NCBI GenBank assembly: GCA_012520845.1
Contig: JAAYNL010000026.1
Coordinates: 1-39,276, forward strand
DNA length: 39,276 bases
Reading direction: 5' to 3'
From: Thermoplasmatales archaeon
GTDB taxonomy: Archaea; Thermoplasmatota; Thermoplasmata; Methanomassiliicoccales; Methanomethylophilaceae
Part shown: positions 23,701 through 30,845 of the stretch, piece by piece
Position numbering within the stretch: the first letter of the stretch is position 1
Layout: every line of letters begins with the position of its first letter
Position numbers and translations under genes: made by a program
The notes under the pieces: generated by a model
What the model saw: the letters and a program-made list of their open reading frames with translations, nothing else
What the model was told of the DNA's origin: nothing
The model's database searches: none

Positions 23701-26428
23701 GGACACCTTCGGCTTCGCCCTGAAGGACCCGACGATCCGGTTCAAGGACGTCCCCAAGGTGCTCAGGCCGCTCACCGACCTGGCGTCGAAGGTGGAGAGG
23801 GTGCGCGGCATCGTCACAGAGCGCCTCCGCGGCCCGGCGGCGGAGAACCTGGCCACGGACATCAAGGAGCTGGAGGCGTTCAGGGACAGGGCGGGCGCCC
23901 ATCTGGAGATGATAAGGATGTGCGGCGGCAAACCCGCGGACGCCGCCGAGGCCATGGCCAAGATAGCGGACTCCGAGGGGCTGTCGGATGAGATCGCCGA
24001 GGCGTCGGCGGAATACGACGAGGCCTACGCGGCGGTCAGGGACCACCTATCGCTGAACGAGGACATGGAGACGCCGGAGGAATCCCTTTGGTTTTCCAAC
24101 GCCGTCCTCGGCGGCATAGGCAAGCTGCCCGACTGGACCCTGTGGAACGCCCAGTGCAGGGAGGCCCGCTCCATGGGCCTCGGCGGAGTCGTCGACGCCG
24201 TCGCGGCGGGCGGGGACCCGGAATGGCTGCCGGCGTCGTTCTCCAAGGCGCTGTACAAAGCGGTTGCGGAGAGGGGGATGTCAGGCTTCCCCGAGCTTTC
24301 GGAATTCAGGAGCGACAGCTTCGAGGCGGACGTGGCCGAGTTCAGGAGGATGGACGCGGAGTACATGGAGTTGAACAGGGAAATCCTCAGGCACCGCCTC
24401 AGGGAAAGGATCCCGTCGAAGCTAGACGGGTCCGTGGACGGGTCGGAGACCAACACCCTTTATAGGGCGATCAACACCCAGAGGTCGAGGAAATCCATCA
24501 GGACGCTGTTCTCGGAGATACCGAACCTGCTGCCGAGGATGTGCCCCTGCATGCTTATGAGCCCCCTGTCCGTGGCGCAGTACCTTTCCCCGGATTACCC
24601 GAAATTCGACATCGTCGTGTTCGACGAGGCCTCGCAGATCCCCACCCACAAGGCGATTGGCGCCTTGGCCAGGGCCGGGACGGCGATAATCGTCGGCGAC
24701 CCGAAGCAGCTGCCGCCCACCACGTTCTTCGAGTCCAAGCTGGAGGGGGAGACGGACCAGGAGGAGCTGGAGGACATGGACAGCCTCCTCGAGGACTGCC
24801 TGGCGCTGCCCATGCCCGAGTCGCACCTGGAATGGCACTACAGGAGCAGGCACGAGAGCCTGATATCGTTCAGCAACCACGTCTACTACGGCAACAGGAT
24901 GCTCACATTCCCGTCGCCGAACGACATCGAGTCCAAGGTTTCCTTCCGCCTCGTCGACGGGGTCTACGACAAGGGCGGCAGGAGGACGAACGAGGCCGAG
25001 GCCGAGGCCGTCGTCGAGGAGGCCCTGAGGCGCCTTTCCGAAGGCGGGCACAGCATCGGCATCGTGGCGTTCAGCAAGGCCCAGCAGGAGAAGATAGACG
25101 ATCTCCTCTGGGCGAGGCTTGACAGGGACGAGGCCCTCTACTCCGCGGCGGTCGGCGGCAGGGAGCCGCTGTTCGTGAAGAACCTCGAGAACGTGCAGGG
25201 GGACGAGAGGGACGTCATCCTGTTTTCGGTCGGCTACGGCCCCGACGCCTCCGGCAGGGTGACGAACAACTTCGGCCCGATCAACAAGGCCGGCGGAGGG
25301 AGGAGGCTGAACGTGGCCGTGTCGAGGGCGAGGCACGAGATGGTGGTCTTCTCGTCCATGAGGGCGGAAAGGATACGCTTAAACCCCGGCACGCCGGACG
25401 GCGTGAGGCACCTCAGGAGGTTCCTCGAGTTCGCCCAGAACGGCGGCAGGTTCGGCCCCGCTGGCGGCAGAATGGTCAGGGCGGAGGGTTCCCCCATGGC
25501 GGCGAGCATCGCCGCCGCCCTGGCCGAAAGGGGGTACGAGACCCGCTTCGACGTGGGCGGCTCGGGCTTCAGGATAGACGTCGCCGTCATAGACCCGGAC
25601 GACAAGGACAGATACATCTTGGGCATCATGGCCGACGGGGAGAACTACAGGGATTCCGGGAACACGAGGGACAGGGAGTTCGCCCGCGAGGAGGTGTTGC
25701 GCGGCCTCGGGTGGAACGTATTCCGGGTATGGTCCATCGAGTGGATGTACAACCGCGACGAGGTCGTGGACCGCATATGCGCCGCCATGGAGGAGGCCGT
25801 CGAACAAGCGGAAAGCCTGGAACCCCGGCGCGACGGGGAGGAGGTCTACGTCCCCGTGCCCGACGACGGGTTAAGGCTTACCTACGAGAGGGCGCACGTC
25901 GAGCCCAGGATCGCAGGGTTCGAGGACGCCCTCGTAGGCAGGATCAACATCATCAACCTCGCCAACGGGATACTCAGGGAGGAGGCGCCCGTCACGGAAT
26001 CGTACCTGGTGCAGAGGATATCCGACGCGTTCCCCGACGCCAGGTTGACTCCGAAGAACAGGAAGGCCCTGCTCGGCATAATCGGCGACGTATGCACCAA
26101 CACGACCATGTTCGGCCGGGAAAAGACGTACTGGGACAGGTACCAGCTGCCGTCCAGGTACCTCAACTACAGGGTGCCCAAGGAGGGCGGCCTGCGCAGG
26201 GAGGCGGACCACATCCCCGTGGAGGAGATGGCCAACGCCGTCGTCGACCTCGTCGACAGGTCCGTGTCCGTCGACGTCAAGGATCTGATTAGGTCGGTGT
26301 CCAAGGAGTTCGGCTTCTACAGGACGGGGCCGAGGATCGAGGAGGCCGTCGAGAGGGGCATTGAGTTGGCGGAGGTGCAGGGCAGGATAGCCGTGGACGG
26401 GGGCAGGGCCCACGCAGTGGGCCTATGA
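20759..26428 (+). CDS. Giant DUF4011/SF1 helicase/Vsr-like nuclease/DUF3320 protein (Hhe-like)
   Basis: An 1,889-residue protein. In order: an N-terminal beta-rich region (about 1-300); DUF4011 with RKLLDISLRNNLINMRR near 311-327; Walker A HGPPGTGKSQT near 608-618; a long charged, partly coiled region; Walker B VVFDEASQIP near 1286; GDPKQLPPT near 1313; the late motifs QGDERDVILFS near 1480 and LNVAVSRARHEMVVF near 1518; a Vsr/DUF559-type endonuclease region with MADGENYRDSGNTRDREFA and LGWNVFRVWSIEW (about 1617-1660); and a C-terminal DUF3320 region with a winged-helix look. This is the order of the Hhe antiviral proteins reported by Gao and colleagues in 2020. Its base composition is like the neighbours, so it is not a recent arrival. 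The 3' end overlaps the YqaJ-like gene by 6 bases. A GTG at 20747 is another start. Confidence 0.88.
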   Translation: MGGVSITAEVSGLASAAMAHGKFGAVRRIEVFNNAAEPTGDILVTVRSEPPVLVERSYEVSGIRPGDSIELTPDDCVFDIGALMDAGHATGKVFVEARSDGEVLAAYSSDLEISPAGGVPGAEDALFFSAHVDPNGPLAERIHSDLASSGLELPDDGYWKASRDGICDVFDALADAVSQGFRAIEGDEIRPQAEIADAGECNPWESVALRCSVLERMGLNPLAVVSGGVPACGLWLYDGALPNEVVYEPDSIAMNVDEGYVAIDPVPLSASDFSYAVDIAESRRLVQPMGDGPVVEWEPRAERQYTRKEQWERKLLDISLRNNLINMRRTARVVPLMVGDVSRFYDRVSSGAELELAPRPENWSGADVFEKFPMEPGRYVENALERVTGALAEGRAVLPLTEGALATAAATLYRQSRKEMEENGSNSFFIGLGALRWYEASSPDVPRYSPLILVPASIERRRGKGYSVKAIDEETILNVTLAEKLRGEYGIDLPAELPLRRDGTVNVTAALGAVRKAVRTMREWDVVQTAVLGIFSFNQFVMWKDITTFPGLEENKIVKSLMESRLCWPAEPVDDPGEPYDVCLTLPADSSQIRAVRASGAGKSFVLHGPPGTGKSQTITNIISNALFEGKTVLFVAEKMAALEVVQRRLEEIGIGNHCLELHSNKAERGAVMEQLRSSLERCKPADGEEYGRKTRRLLEAKEALDRYATALHSRLPCGITVHDAISRYEAHTSSNTFDVAIDESILETATVDDFDDWEYHVTKMSKSRGIFGNRPDNPFLLIGSADVSIGAAERAKPLLERLASASRGAISVNMKIKGLGLPDGVSDFKGVRVLSGFLEMMDPVMLTNPKSVMMPGAAQDLLDALGESDRFMGSLARVSEQEASTHSARADGVLTALRNAYGKLDAAGSGLRLSAVERRIEDMEFINGIVSAAGDDVQGILAHWKVGVFDLNRQVDLAMFWRQANEAGFLRRKKAAAKFMDTFGFALKDPTIRFKDVPKVLRPLTDLASKVERVRGIVTERLRGPAAENLATDIKELEAFRDRAGAHLEMIRMCGGKPADAAEAMAKIADSEGLSDEIAEASAEYDEAYAAVRDHLSLNEDMETPEESLWFSNAVLGGIGKLPDWTLWNAQCREARSMGLGGVVDAVAAGGDPEWLPASFSKALYKAVAERGMSGFPELSEFRSDSFEADVAEFRRMDAEYMELNREILRHRLRERIPSKLDGSVDGSETNTLYRAINTQRSRKSIRTLFSEIPNLLPRMCPCMLMSPLSVAQYLSPDYPKFDIVVFDEASQIPTHKAIGALARAGTAIIVGDPKQLPPTTFFESKLEGETDQEELEDMDSLLEDCLALPMPESHLEWHYRSRHESLISFSNHVYYGNRMLTFPSPNDIESKVSFRLVDGVYDKGGRRTNEAEAEAVVEEALRRLSEGGHSIGIVAFSKAQQEKIDDLLWARLDRDEALYSAAVGGREPLFVKNLENVQGDERDVILFSVGYGPDASGRVTNNFGPINKAGGGRRLNVAVSRARHEMVVFSSMRAERIRLNPGTPDGVRHLRRFLEFAQNGGRFGPAGGRMVRAEGSPMAASIAAALAERGYETRFDVGGSGFRIDVAVIDPDDKDRYILGIMADGENYRDSGNTRDREFAREEVLRGLGWNVFRVWSIEWMYNRDEVVDRICAAMEEAVEQAESLEPRRDGEEVYVPVPDDGLRLTYERAHVEPRIAGFEDALVGRINIINLANGILREEAPVTESYLVQRISDAFPDARLTPKNRKALLGIIGDVCTNTTMFGREKTYWDRYQLPSRYLNYRVPKEGGLRREADHIPVEEMANAVVDLVDRSVSVDVKDLIRSVSKEFGFYRTGPRIEEAVERGIELAEVQGRIAVDGGRAHAVGL

Positions 26429-27193
26429 GAGGTTGCTTTCGATGTACCGGACGATCTCCAGGTCGTCGTCCGTCCATTGGGGGGTGAACCCCCGCCCGAG
26501 GGTGGATTCCCTCCACTCCCCGGCCCTGGCCATGTGTCCGGAGATGTCCGCCTTGGGCACCACGATCGCGAAGCAGTTCTCCGCGGACGGCACCCAGGAT
26601 TTCGGGTCGTCGTAGTGTCTCTCGCCCAGGATGCCGACGACGAACACTATTTTGTCGAGGCCGGCGAGCTCGGCGTAGAGCGAGGCCTGCATCAGGTAGT
26701 TGTCCGGCACCGAGGGGTTGCCGTCCGCGTCCTCCCATCTCGCCCTGTCGCCCGCGGTCTTTATCTCAAGGACGGCGGCCTTCCTGCCGTTGACATGGAC
26801 GTAACCGTCGACCATGCCGCCGAATATGCCGCCTTTCGGGAAATGCTCGTAGCCGCAGAGTTCCTTGGGTTCCGGTTCCTCGATGAACACTTCATCGCCT
26901 TCCGAAAGACCCAGACCCTCGGAGAAAAGGCCGGCGTGGTTCGCCCGCGCATGGTTCCTGATGACCGGCTCGAGGGCCTCCCCGGCCTCTGTGTACTTGT
27001 TGGGCTCGTACTTGGAATATATGCCGGCCATGCCCAAGGCGGCGGAGAATGGGGTCTCGAAACGGTTCTCGCCCAGGACGGTGGCGAGCCTGGAACCGGT
27101 GATCCTCCTGATCCACGCGTCCTTCCTGAAGTAGATCCGGCGTTCGTTGTAGTCTATTCTCTCGATCAATTCCGGTCTGAACCTTATCGCCAA
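26423..27193 (-). CDS. YqaJ-like (PD-(D/E)XK) nuclease
   Basis: A 256-residue protein of the YqaJ viral-recombinase/lambda-exonuclease fold. Family features are WIRRITGSRLATVLGENRF, TPFSAALGMAGIY, GEALEPVIRNHA, the metal aspartate in GGMVDGYV, the E-x-K pair in VLEIKTAG, and the following helix YLMQASLYAEL. Such enzymes degrade or process double-stranded DNA ends for recombination. The start is TTG, preceded by GGAGGGGGG about 9 bases away and by a TATA box at 27239-27248. The stop is TAG, overlapping the end of the giant helicase gene. No phage genes lie nearby, so it may serve repair or defence with its convergent neighbour. Confidence 0.8.
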   Translation of the reverse strand: MAIRFRPELIERIDYNERRIYFRKDAWIRRITGSRLATVLGENRFETPFSAALGMAGIYSKYEPNKYTEAGEALEPVIRNHARANHAGLFSEGLGLSEGDEVFIEEPEPKELCGYEHFPKGGIFGGMVDGYVHVNGRKAAVLEIKTAGDRARWEDADGNPSVPDNYLMQASLYAELAGLDKIVFVVGILGERHYDDPKSWVPSAENCFAIVVPKADISGHMARAGEWRESTLGRGFTPQWTDDDLEIVRYIESNLS

Positions 27194-27238
27194 GCGACGA
27201 CACCCCCCTCCGCTTTCATCGCCATGGGATGGCCCAAC

Positions 27239-27248
27239 CGATAAATAA
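27239..27248 (-). promoter_or_regulatory. TATA box for the YqaJ-like gene
   Basis: GTTATTTATC on the minus strand, about 51 bases before the TTG start. This leaves a leader of about 24 bases that holds the GGAGGGGGG ribosome site, one of the few leadered messages here. Confidence 0.5.
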
Positions 27249-27268
27249 CGTTTTGACGGCCGCGGGCA

Positions 27269-28645
27269 TCATTCGGTGAACAGTTCCGTCGGCCCCTTCT
27301 CGAACACCAGACTCGCTGGCTCGAACATGGAATCGGCGAAGGCGGCGCAGAACAAAGGATAGTGCTCCACGCCCGTTTCGTCGACGTATATGTCGGAATT
27401 CTGGAACATAATCCACCTGTCGACATTGGCGCCCCTCGGGTCGTTCATGATTTTCCTGAAGGAAGGGGCGGCCCTGTTCCTGCCGGATTTGACCTCTATG
27501 ACGCTTATCTTCCCGTTGCGTTCGGCAACGAAATCCAAGTCGATTCTCCCCGATTTGTCCGAGAGGTAATACGTCTCAAAACCGCATTTGGAAAGCATCT
27601 CGCAAACGGAGTTCTCCGCGATTGCCCCCTCGTTTATCGCGACGTCCCCGTTGATCAGGGCCATCCTGGTGTCGTTTTTCATCATGGCGACGAGCAACCC
27701 CGTGTCGGCCATGTACATTTTGAACCTGTTTGTTCTTTTGTTGTGTTCAAGCGGCCGTTCGATATGGGACAGGTCGTAGCACAGGTTGACGAAATGGGAC
27801 CCATTCAACCAATCTATCAGCTCCGCATATTCCCTTATGCCGACGTTTTTCCTCTCCTCGATTTCCGAGAACCTGAACCTCTTGTTCGTCCTTGCGAGTT
27901 CCGACGGAATCAGCTCGAACGCCCTTTCGGTGTTTGATTTGATGCCGGTGGCCGCATAGGCGACGATGTCGTTTTTGTAACCCTCTATGATGTTTTTCTG
28001 CAACGCGACCACGGCGCCCATGTCGTTGTCTCGGGTGGATCTTTTGACGGGTTTCGGCATTCCGCCCACGAGAAGGTATCTCCTGTAGTGTTTGTTCAAA
28101 CCCGCCAAAGCGTTTTCGCCGAAGGGCTCCCTGTCCTTGATTTTCTTCCTTATGAAATCGATATCCTTGCGGGATATCCCGATCGCCCACAGGTATTCCT
28201 CGAAATCCATTGAATGCAGGTATTCCGTCTGCACGTAACCGACGGGGTAGGATTTCGGCGGGTTATGCCGGATTCCAAGCAACGATCCAGAGCCGATGAC
28301 GTCTAGCGAGCCTTCGACGACAAGCGGTTTTATCGCCATGATCGCGTTGGGGCATTCCTGTATCTCGTCCAGGAAAAGAAGGGACCTGCCCTTTTCGATT
28401 CTGAATCCCTCGAAGGACAACGTGAGTTGCGTATGGAGTTTGGCCGCACTGATGCCGCCTTTGAAAAAATCACAGTATTCCGGTTCGGTCTGGAAATTCA
28501 ATTCAAGGAAATGGTCGTAGTTATTTTTCCCAAACTCCCTGATTATATGCGTCTTACCCACCTGCCTCGCGCCTTCGACGAGCAGGCCGACCTTATCCGG
28601 GTCGTTTTTCCATTTCAGGAGTTTTTTCATTATTTTTCTTTCCAT
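27269..28645 (-). CDS. AAA ATPase with DUF4143 C-terminal domain
   Basis: A 458-residue archaeal-type ATPase. Walker A is GARQVGKT (25-32), Walker B LLFLDEIQ (89-96), then sensor SGSLLGI and the helical YRRYLLVGGMP region. The C-terminal DUF4143 part ends in a PD-(D/E)XK-like core, IDLDFVAERN then ISVIEVKSG. These proteins are abundant in archaea and gut bacteria and often linked to mobile or defence islands, but their role is not established. Composition is somewhat more AT-rich than the flanking genes. The ATG at 28645 is 24 bases from a TATA box, with a palindrome between them. Confidence 0.88.
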   Translation of the reverse strand: MERKIMKKLLKWKNDPDKVGLLVEGARQVGKTHIIREFGKNNYDHFLELNFQTEPEYCDFFKGGISAAKLHTQLTLSFEGFRIEKGRSLLFLDEIQECPNAIMAIKPLVVEGSLDVIGSGSLLGIRHNPPKSYPVGYVQTEYLHSMDFEEYLWAIGISRKDIDFIRKKIKDREPFGENALAGLNKHYRRYLLVGGMPKPVKRSTRDNDMGAVVALQKNIIEGYKNDIVAYAATGIKSNTERAFELIPSELARTNKRFRFSEIEERKNVGIREYAELIDWLNGSHFVNLCYDLSHIERPLEHNKRTNRFKMYMADTGLLVAMMKNDTRMALINGDVAINEGAIAENSVCEMLSKCGFETYYLSDKSGRIDLDFVAERNGKISVIEVKSGRNRAAPSFRKIMNDPRGANVDRWIMFQNSDIYVDETGVEHYPLFCAAFADSMFEPASLVFEKGPTELFTE

Positions 28646-28651
28646 GCCTTA

Positions 28652-28666
28652 AGGATGGGCCATCCT
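28652..28666. promoter_or_regulatory. Palindrome between TATA box and start of the AAA/DUF4143 gene
   Basis: AGGATGGGCCATCCT has perfect 7-base arms around one central G. It sits between the minus-strand TATA box (TTAAATA at 28666-28672) and the ATG at 28645. A dimeric repressor bound here would block transcription start. Confidence 0.5.
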
Positions 28667-28671
28667 ATTTA

Positions 28672-28764
28672 ACTACTTTTTTCATGAAATAAATAGTAGA
28701 AAATACTACATTTTGTATAGTAAAAAGTAGTGAAACATACTATTTTTACCTAGTAAAAAGTAGT
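28672..28764. repeat. Cluster of alternating TAGTAAAAAGTAGT-like repeats
   Basis: Five related elements occur in 93 bases: ACTACTTTTTTC (28672-28683), TAGTAGAAAATACTAC (28694-28709), TAGTAAAAAGTAGT (28718-28731), ACTATTTTTAC (28739-28749, inverted) and an exact second TAGTAAAAAGTAGT (28751-28764). Exact and inverted copies alternate at about 20-base spacing, near two helical turns. The run separates the AAA/DUF4143 promoter from tRNA-Ser. It looks like a multi-site operator or nucleoprotein site; it is too short and irregular for CRISPR. Confidence 0.6.
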
Positions 28765-28824
28765 AATTGAAAGAATTCGACAAATCTAAAGGCGATGCGG
28801 CAAACAACAGGGGCGGCGTGGAAA

Positions 28825-28911
28825 TGGCGCGGAGGGAGGGATTCGAACCCCCGAGGCTTGTGCCACCGGTTTTCAAGACCGGCGCCTTAATCCGGGCTGG
28901 GCCACCTCCGC
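28825..28911 (-). tRNA. tRNA-Ser (anticodon TGA)
   Basis: A class II tRNA on the minus strand. The acceptor stem GCGGAGG pairs with CCTCCGC (28829-28835); the discriminator is G at 28828, typical for serine; CCA is encoded at 28825-28827. The anticodon stem CCGGT/ACCGG has loop CTTGAAA, anticodon TGA (bases 28873-28875). A long variable arm follows, GGCACAAGCCTC, as expected for serine. The T arm has loop TTCGAAT with one G:U pair in its stem. No intron. Confidence 0.95.
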
Positions 28912-28932
28912 TCACGCGAAATATGCCCTTTC

Positions 28933-28942
28933 CATATATATT
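28933..28942 (-). promoter_or_regulatory. TATA box for tRNA-Ser
   Basis: AATATATATG on the minus strand, centred about 26 bases before the first tRNA base at 28911. Confidence 0.6.
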
Positions 28943-28949
28943 GGCGACG

Positions 28950-29876
28950 TTAGGCAGGCGCGGGCCCGTCCCTTTCCCAGAGACGCCCCAGATTCCCGGC
29001 GGAAAGGGCGAACCAGGCGTTCTCCACCGCCAACGAGATCACGGCAGGCAACGCCACGCCGGGCATGCCCGGGAACAGCACCAGCGCCATCGTCGCGGCC
29101 AGGCCTGAGTTCCTCCACACCGCCATCGAGACGCGCACGATCGCCTTGCCCTTCTCGTCGCCCATCCTGTAAAGCGTGTTCGTCATCAGGAAGCTCATGC
29201 CGAATACCCTGACTATGCAAAGCAGGGCGATTGCCGCGACGACGTCCCAGTCGGTGAAGAGGGCGTCCCTGTTCGCCGAGAACGCGAGGAAGACGATGGC
29301 GAACATGGTGGCGTTGACCACAAGGACCTTGTGCTCCCTTTTCGGCCTCATCCGTTTGACGCCCCTTGAAAGCACCAACGGCACGGCTATGAAAAGCACG
29401 ATGTATTTCACGATCTCAAGGGGGTTGACGGCCTCCCCCAGGAAGATGTGCGTGAGCAGCGGGGTCGCCAGGAGGGCGGCGAAGTAGACCGCCGTCACGG
29501 AAACCAGGGAGGATTCCACGTCCCCCTTGTAATACATCGCCACCGTCACCGTCGAGATTGCGCAGGGGACCGCCGCAAGCAACGCCCACCCGTACCAAAT
29601 CTCTTTATGGTTCCAGTAGAACGGCAGGCCGGCCAAAAGGGTGGCCCCGGTGCCTATGACGAACGTCATCACCACGGCCATAGCCATCTCCCGCCCCCTG
29701 CCTGAAAGAGTTTCCCGGCTGAGTTCCATGCCCTCCATTGAGACCGCCATCAGGACCATAAGGACGGCGATCATCGGCTCCGCCGGCGAGAAGGGCGTCG
29801 GCCCGAGGATTATCGCCAGCACCGCGGCGGAAAAGACCCAGACCTTGATGTCCTGGAGTGCGCGGCAGAGACTCAT
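28950..29876 (-). CDS. BASS-type (bile acid:Na+ symporter-like) membrane protein, copy 1
   Basis: A 308-residue protein with about nine to ten membrane helices. The BASS-type core is AAVPCAISTVTVAMYYKGDV followed by a helix beginning SSLVSVT; in the family, this crossing region near the proline and the GD pair lines the transport site. A second conserved stretch near SMAVWRNSGLAATMAL matches the later crossing helix (NSGLA pattern). The substrate cannot be inferred: the family moves bile acids, pyruvate, pantoate and other anions with sodium, and arsenite exporters are cousins. It lies 6 bases after its paralogue, as the last gene of an operon led by an XPD-like helicase. Confidence 0.75.
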   Translation of the reverse strand: MSLCRALQDIKVWVFSAAVLAIILGPTPFSPAEPMIAVLMVLMAVSMEGMELSRETLSGRGREMAMAVVMTFVIGTGATLLAGLPFYWNHKEIWYGWALLAAVPCAISTVTVAMYYKGDVESSLVSVTAVYFAALLATPLLTHIFLGEAVNPLEIVKYIVLFIAVPLVLSRGVKRMRPKREHKVLVVNATMFAIVFLAFSANRDALFTDWDVVAAIALLCIVRVFGMSFLMTNTLYRMGDEKGKAIVRVSMAVWRNSGLAATMALVLFPGMPGVALPAVISLAVENAWFALSAGNLGRLWERDGPAPA

Positions 29877-29882
29877 CGTCGG

Positions 29883-30845
29883 TCAGAACCTCTGATACCA
29901 CTTTTTCTTGATCAGCGGCGCGGGCATGTCGAAATAGTCGGGCCACAGCCTCTCTATGTACTGTTCCATGAACACGAACCACACCCTCTCGACGACGAGG
30001 GACACGGCGGCGGGGATCGCGACCTCGGTCATCCCCGGCAGGAGGACGATCGCGAGCGTCAGCGCCAGGCTGGAGTTCTTCCACACGGCCATGGAGGCGT
30101 AGGTCACGCCGTCCCTGCGCTCGGTCTTCCCAGCCCTGACGGAGAATATCATGAACGTGCTTATGAGGAAAATCCTCAGGATGCACAGCAACAGGATCAA
30201 AGCCACGAGCCACGGCTCGGAGGCGAGGACGTCCCTGTATTTCGAGAAGCTCAGGAAGACGAGGGCGAACATCGTCGCGTTGATGACGATGGTCTTGACA
30301 TCGGTGTTCATCGGCCTGTTCCGCATGAGCACGACGTAGCCCATGGGGACGGCGATGAACAGCAGTATGTACTTCAGGATCTCCACCGGACTGATGGCGT
30401 CGCCGATGAGGGCGCGGGTCATCAGCGGCGTGATCAGCAACGCGAGCAGGTGGACGACGGTGACCGAGATGACGGACGACTCCACGTCGCCCCTCAGGTA
30501 GAGCGTGGCAGTGATCACGGACACGGAACACGGGACGGCGGCGAGCATTACCCAGCCGTACCAGATCTCCGGGTGCCAGTTGAGGAAGATCAACCCGGCG
30601 GCCAATGTGAACAATGTGTTCACGCCGTAGCAGCAGACGATGTTGATCAGCAGATCCCGCTTGTGCCTGCCGAGATTCTCCTTGGAGATCGACATCCCCT
30701 CCATGGCCGCGGACATCTGGATGACCAGGGCGATTATGAGCAGGGTGGCCACGTCGAGGCCGTCGATTGGCCCGACGACAAGGCCGAGGACAAGACCCAG
30801 GAGGATCCAGAGCCTCATGCTCGATACAAGGGGCGGCAGCGCCAT
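29883..30845 (-). CDS. BASS-type membrane protein, copy 2
   Basis: A 320-residue paralogue of copy 1. Equivalent landmarks are IWYGWVMLAAVPCSVSVITA, LYLRGDVESSVISVT, the cytoplasmic loop before VINATMFALVFLSFS, and SMAVWKNSSLALTLAIVL. Overall similarity to copy 1 is clear but far from identity, so the duplication is old. Keeping both in tandem suggests either a heterodimer or two substrates. The ATG shares a base with the stop of the helicase gene (TGATG). A basic C-terminus, IKKKWYQRF, would sit in the cytoplasm. Confidence 0.75.
   Translation of the reverse strand: MALPPLVSSMRLWILLGLVLGLVVGPIDGLDVATLLIIALVIQMSAAMEGMSISKENLGRHKRDLLINIVCCYGVNTLFTLAAGLIFLNWHPEIWYGWVMLAAVPCSVSVITATLYLRGDVESSVISVTVVHLLALLITPLMTRALIGDAISPVEILKYILLFIAVPMGYVVLMRNRPMNTDVKTIVINATMFALVFLSFSKYRDVLASEPWLVALILLLCILRIFLISTFMIFSVRAGKTERRDGVTYASMAVWKNSSLALTLAIVLLPGMTEVAIPAAVSLVVERVWFVFMEQYIERLWPDYFDMPAPLIKKKWYQRF

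Noticed and set aside
20564-24046. Open frame of 1,160 codons on the minus strand opposite the giant helicase gene
   Set aside because: It is a mirror of the GC-rich codon pattern of the real gene: low-complexity G/R/P/H-rich product, no motifs, while the plus-strand frame has clear helicase motifs.
28672-28764. Possible CRISPR array
   Set aside because: Repeats are 11-16 bases, imperfect and alternate in direction, with spacers of only 7-10 bases; no cas genes are visible.
28828-28911. tRNA-Ser as an integration attachment site
   Set aside because: I found no second copy of the tRNA 3' end within the window and no integrase gene, so there is no evidence for an integrated element.
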